Source: a virus | Length of the DNA: 32,786 nucleotides | Virus record (IMG/VR): IMGVR_UViG_3300034082_001921 | Location: 1-32,786 of that record | Direction: 5' to 3' (one strand) | The notes under the pieces: model-generated | Told to the model about the DNA's origin: nothing | Seen by the model: the letters and a program-made list of their open reading frames with translations, nothing else | Database searches by the model: none | Shown here: one piece after another, positions 30,401-32,786 of the stretch | How positions within the stretch are numbered: the first letter of the stretch is position 1 | How the letters are laid out: every line of letters starts with the position of its first letter | Program-made: the position numbers and the translations under genes

Positions 30401-32786
30401 AAAATCGTTGGAAACAATTGAATCATTACCACCATTGTGCAGTGCGCCATCGATTTTTTGACCTATAGCCGCTGTTCCCAATGTGGTCAAGCCTTGCACA
30501 TATGGTGAACGTGTTATAATCCAAGTGCGATAATCTTCTGGACCCCAACCTGGATCCAAGGATGCATATGCTCCTGCACTTACTCTAGAAGTACCGTATT
30601 CATTTTCTGCTAGTAGATCACCGGTGAGTCCTTCAAGGGTTTGATCTCTTAGACCTGTGGCATCTCTGAGATAATACATGTCCTCTTCTAAACTGCCTGT
30701 TACACTATTTGCATAGTATCTGGCTGCGTATCTAGACTTGTAGTTGCCTGGATATTTCAAATCATACTTGAGTGCATTGATGTATGTATTGACATCTCTG
30801 AGGCAGGCTGTGCTGCTGTAGAATAGACTCACAGTCATTGAACCACTGCCGCTGCTGGCAATATTAAATGCAGTATTTGAATCTCTTGTAGTAGCAATCT
30901 TAAATCTGGTTGCACTAATCACATTCTGCACATAGTAGGTAGTAGTAGTATTCACTCCGCCAAACACAGTACCTGTGAATCTTATAGCTGCGTTTCTTGT
31001 CATCCATGCTGTAGATGTGCAATCGAATTCATTTATGCCTGCAAAAGTGTTTGTGACTGCGGTAACATAAGTTGAATCAATGTAGGCATCGATTTCTGCT
31101 ACAATATAGTCTCTGTTGCGCTCTAATTGTAGCACAGCATAATCAACCATTCTGTTGCTTGAAGCACAGCGACTACCTTCGTTGGTAGCACCGTAGACTA
31201 TATCATCTAGTGTAGTCATCAATGTTTCAATACGAGCCTGTGCTGTGGCATTGCCACCCACGTTGGCTTTGGCTTGATCTTTTACATAGGTAAATGCTGC
31301 ACGAGTAGCTGCTTTCTGATTCAGTGAATACACATCGCTGGCGCTGGCTCGTAGATATGAATAAGCAGCTTCTCTAGTCTTGAAGTTGCTGTTGAACATG
31401 AAGTCAAACATCACTGCTTCAAGAATCAATCTCACATCACGTTCGCACTTAGCTGAGTTATAAACTAATGCAGGAAAGTTAGCAGTAATATAAGCGGTAG
31501 ACGCAGTTACTATGGTTTCTTGTGCAGCATCTAAGGTCACAGCCGCAGCTATCAATGCTGTGGTTGATGTTACACCATTGGTTGCCGTAGGGTAATCGAT
31601 GGTCTCTAAATCAATGTCGAGTCCAGCGCCGTTGGTGAATGATGCTAATACTGCTCCGCCATATGTGGCTGCAAGTTGGAATGTGTTAGTGTTTACTGTG
31701 CCTACTACCCAATATTTTGTACCGTTAACTAACCCGTTAGCAGTGATTCTTGGAACTACAGCATCACCAACTGATAGCCCGTGATTGTTAGATGTAAATG
31801 TATTAAGAGTTGCAATCTGTGTAACATTGATCTGCGGAGTGTTTCCTTCTGTGCTATCACCTTGTATAATATTGGTAATAATGTCTACTAAAGCACCTAC
31901 AGTGACATTAGCAGCTGCGCCGCCTACCAAGTTTGTGGAATCTGTCCATTGGGTGGCGGTATTGCCTGTGGATTTTGTTACTGTGGTGTTGGCAATTATC
32001 TGTTGTACTACTGTTTTCAATCTGCCATAGGCAGCTACCGTGGCAGCAATTTCTGTGCTATCAATCTGTAGTTGTGTGCTGTTATCGCCATCAAAATATG
32101 CTGTGCCAGCCACTAGTGTAGCCCAGGTTCCGCCATAGGTCAAATCATAGCTCATAGCATCAACAATAAATGCCACATCACGTTTGCATTTGGTTCTACT
32201 GAATTTTAATGTGCTGTAATTTGTATTTAAGAAAGCTGTAATTTCTTCTTTGATAAATTCTTTGTTTTCAATCAGTAGTTTTCTTGCGTCGCCAAATCCT
32301 GTTAAGAATGATGTGTTATAGCCTGTAGGGTTTGCAGAACTTTCCATGAACGTAGAACTGATCTTAAAATCAATCTGATGCTGCATGACTCTGACCAACT
32401 GTGCAGCATCAGCTGCTTCGTCTGTACTAGCATATGGGAATGCTATGCTCTGAACAGTAGTGTTGCCAGAGCTTTCTGTAACGTTTGCACCTCTTACGAT
32501 CTGATCGACTACTGTTTGCAATCTAGTTAATGCACCTATGCTGTAACCGGCATCTGATCGATTAGTTAAACTGCCTGCAGGTCCTGCGTTGGTTGAGCGT
32601 AATTCGTCGCCTTGTATACAGGTCTGTTCTGGCACAATAATAGGTAATGTTTCTCTATACTGACCTGTGGCCACTTGGATCAAATTACTAGGACTACGTC
32701 TTGCCGGCACACTAGCTATGGCGGCTGCTATCTGAGGTGCTGTAACCGCTGCTGCTCTAGCTGTGATAGCATTTGTGATCAGTGTA
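27428..32786 (-). CDS. Very large virion structural/fibre protein with beta-propeller, 5' end outside window
   Basis: At least 1785 codons are open to the right edge, so the true start is outside; a GTG at 32710 is not a convincing start. Residue numbers below count from that GTG. The start region carries QYRETLPIIVPEQTCIQGDE (about 18-37), a block seen in large structural proteins of marine T4-like phages. EDYRTWIITRSPYVQGLTTL and GGRIRATNGNNSYGDFGS lie in the middle. Residues about 1133-1415 hold seven repeats of a W-x(4,8)-(I/V)-x-(Y/F)-G-x-x-x-F-(V/L)-x-V unit, a beta-propeller-like domain. The C-terminal RYSQVRLTGHDFLDIGTGNF and TSTDQDGNFRVGDLFAIEQ blocks are typical of these fibres. It ends in a Ser/Thr-rich tip. 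Presumably part of the baseplate-proximal fibre. Confidence 0.85.
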   Translation of the reverse strand, partial: TLITNAITARAAAVTAPQIAAAIASVPARRSPSNLIQVATGQYRETLPIIVPEQTCIQGDELRSTNAGPAGSLTNRSDAGYSIGALTRLQTVVDQIVRGANVTESSGNTTVQSIAFPYASTDEAADAAQLVRVMQHQIDFKISSTFMESSANPTGYNTSFLTGFGDARKLLIENKEFIKEEITAFLNTNYSTLKFSRTKCKRDVAFIVDAMSYDLTYGGTWATLVAGTAYFDGDNSTQLQIDSTEIAATVAAYGRLKTVVQQIIANTTVTKSTGNTATQWTDSTNLVGGAAANVTVGALVDIITNIIQGDSTEGNTPQINVTQIATLNTFTSNNHGLSVGDAVVPRITANGLVNGTKYWVVGTVNTNTFQLAATYGGAVLASFTNGAGLDIDLETIDYPTATNGVTSTTALIAAAVTLDAAQETIVTASTAYITANFPALVYNSAKCERDVRLILEAVMFDFMFNSNFKTREAAYSYLRASASDVYSLNQKAATRAAFTYVKDQAKANVGGNATAQARIETLMTTLDDIVYGATNEGSRCASSNRMVDYAVLQLERNRDYIVAEIDAYIDSTYVTAVTNTFAGINEFDCTSTAWMTRNAAIRFTGTVFGGVNTTTTYYVQNVISATRFKIATTRDSNTAFNIASSGSGSMTVSLFYSSTACLRDVNTYINALKYDLKYPGNYKSRYAARYYANSVTGSLEEDMYYLRDATGLRDQTLEGLTGDLLAENEYGTSRVSAGAYASLDPGWGPEDYRTWIITRSPYVQGLTTLGTAAIGQKIDGALHNGGNDSIVSNDFTQVISDGIGAWITNNGRAELVSVFSYYAHIAYLAENGGRIRATNGNNSYGDFGSVAEGFDATETAGTAVVDNRLQFDAQIDRVITDGSALIQLEFTNAGIDYTEVTYTLTGGGTGAIVQTDEFRDDAVFEVRMLDLIEDSTNAPEAEGNLGGFGYKTAASTAQGGTLTSITIAATDGESSTAYIGMKIVLTGGAGVGQFGIITTYNSGTKVAGLVKESDGTAGFDHLIAGTAIIAPDASSTYVIEPRVTFAAPGYTSTAATLPTNGDWRAVKYGETAAVYTTVTGTYAGSGIGATFTVIRNGWKYIPSIQGAGTGYARLQTITILGTSLGGTTTANDLVITITAVNSTTGAILDFDHSGYGIGGRYVALRSGSTVGATSEDGIAWDTRASLMPSAANWDAMAAGLFDDNSSVGKVSKFVAVAGTSANTTGAYSSDGITWTATSMGTSATWVDVAFGAQKFVAVSSDVTTVRISNDGENWDQTGTLTTTGFTAIAYGKNRFVAIKSGTNVTNYATSTTVTGTWTAGTLPSSSNWRSIAYGNNRFVAVSNTSGTIAAYSLDGITWTASTLPATASWTSVTYGQGVFLAVSTTTAAATSPDGVTWTLRATSAAALGFSAITFGNRNRYGQFVGVGDGTGQVATYIRTGATARGRAKVAAEKLFQVNITEPGSGYATAPTITFTDPNNTFESPVTVRTGSGVLANPSFVNRGSGYVTGSGEVDIGDGYSNLFQPGSFVAMRRISAQPVPGANVVFSHLPDRTFKLVNVVTFLGTNDGAYTAFFQLSPQLTRSEAPTDGVSVETRIRYSQVRLTGHDFLDIGTGNFAETNYPGLSTQPVIAANEAVDSGGGRVFFTSTDQDGNFRVGDLFAIEQSTGIATLNADAFNISGLQELNLGNVTLGGGSATITEFSTDPFFTADSDNIVPTQRAIKAYIAGQIGGGGASLNVNSITAGSIFISSNIITTTTLAPIKMNANFEFRGGVTGIPLAFNYFLN
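28465..29310 (-). repeat. Seven beta-propeller-like repeats inside the large fibre gene
   Basis: The encoded units each carry a core of type RFVAVS / KFVAVA / VFLAVS / QFVGVG, followed by a loop and S-x-DG-(I/V)-(T/A)-WT (for example YSSDGITWT, YSLDGITWT, TSPDGVTWT). Cores occur in RYVALRS, KFVAVAG, KFVAVSS, RFVAIKS, RFVAVSN, VFLAVST and QFVGVGD. Spacing is about 40 residues, which fits seven blades. The surrounding protein has no such repeat. Confidence 0.75.

Noticed and set aside
32708-32710. GTG at 32710 as the start of the giant structural protein
   Set aside because: The frame stays open to the window edge, and the extra 25 codons look like the same protein (Ala-rich), so the real start is outside.
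1-32786. tRNA genes, CRISPR arrays, insertion sequences or attachment sites
   Set aside because: No cloverleaf with TTC-loop bases, no spaced direct repeats of CRISPR type, and no transposase or integrase motif was seen; the intergenic gaps are too short to hold most of these.

Overview
The window is part of the genome of a tailed phage of the T4-like myovirus supergroup. The family resemblance and fibre styles point to a marine type related to cyanophage and pelagiphage myoviruses. This rests on recognisable T4-type morphogenesis proteins: tail sheath gp18, tail tube gp19, neck proteins gp13 and gp14, tail terminator gp15, the gp4/gp50 head-completion nuclease, a gp16-like small terminase and the gp1 dNMP kinase. 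Genes are packed tightly, with ATGA or TAATG overlaps and several T4-late-type promoter octamers. The base composition is moderate, and no tRNA, IS element or CRISPR array was seen. The host cannot be fixed from the sequence; an ADP-heptose pathway suggests a Gram-negative host. No gap of more than about 100 bases lacks a gene.

Layout: (1) 1-9118, almost all on the minus strand. Transcription runs from gp13 (9118) and the dNMP kinase (gp1) through an unusually long sheath protein, gp19, a second tail-tube-like protein, a conserved small protein, gp4, an inserted FkbM-type methyltransferase and gp16, into a gene that leaves the window. A small plus-strand HNH-like zinc protein sits between gp18 and gp1. 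(2) 9146-12786, plus strand: gp14-like and gp15 neck/tail-terminator proteins, both enlarged by C-terminal extensions, then a Nudix-fold protein lacking its catalytic box and a coiled-coil protein. (3) 12783-17513, minus strand: two fibre proteins flanking a phage-encoded subtilisin-like protease; one fibre ends in a plastocyanin-like copper site. (4) 17526-24231: a carbohydrate island. It contains a GT9 heptosyltransferase-like enzyme, a NodU-type O-carbamoyltransferase, an SGNH-type hydrolase on the opposite strand, GmhB, a cupin, the two HldE activities as separate genes in reversed order, and HldD. Together these cover most of the route to ADP-L-glycero-beta-D-manno-heptose and its transfer. 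Only the isomerase GmhA is absent. (5) 24332-32786, minus strand: a fibre/adhesin operon. It starts with a very large structural protein carrying a seven-bladed-propeller-like domain, runs through two small fibre proteins, and ends with two proteins that are about 10% cysteine and a small protein.

Taken together, the window reads as a virion-building region interrupted by a host-interaction and glycan-modification block. The most unusual elements are the phage heptose/carbamoyl island beside the adhesins, the two cysteine-rich adhesin-like proteins, the virion-associated subtilase, the copper-site fibre tip, and a recurring late-promoter geometry that predicts leaderless or nearly leaderless late mRNAs. 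Product names come from reading motifs and remembered family sequences, not from database searches.
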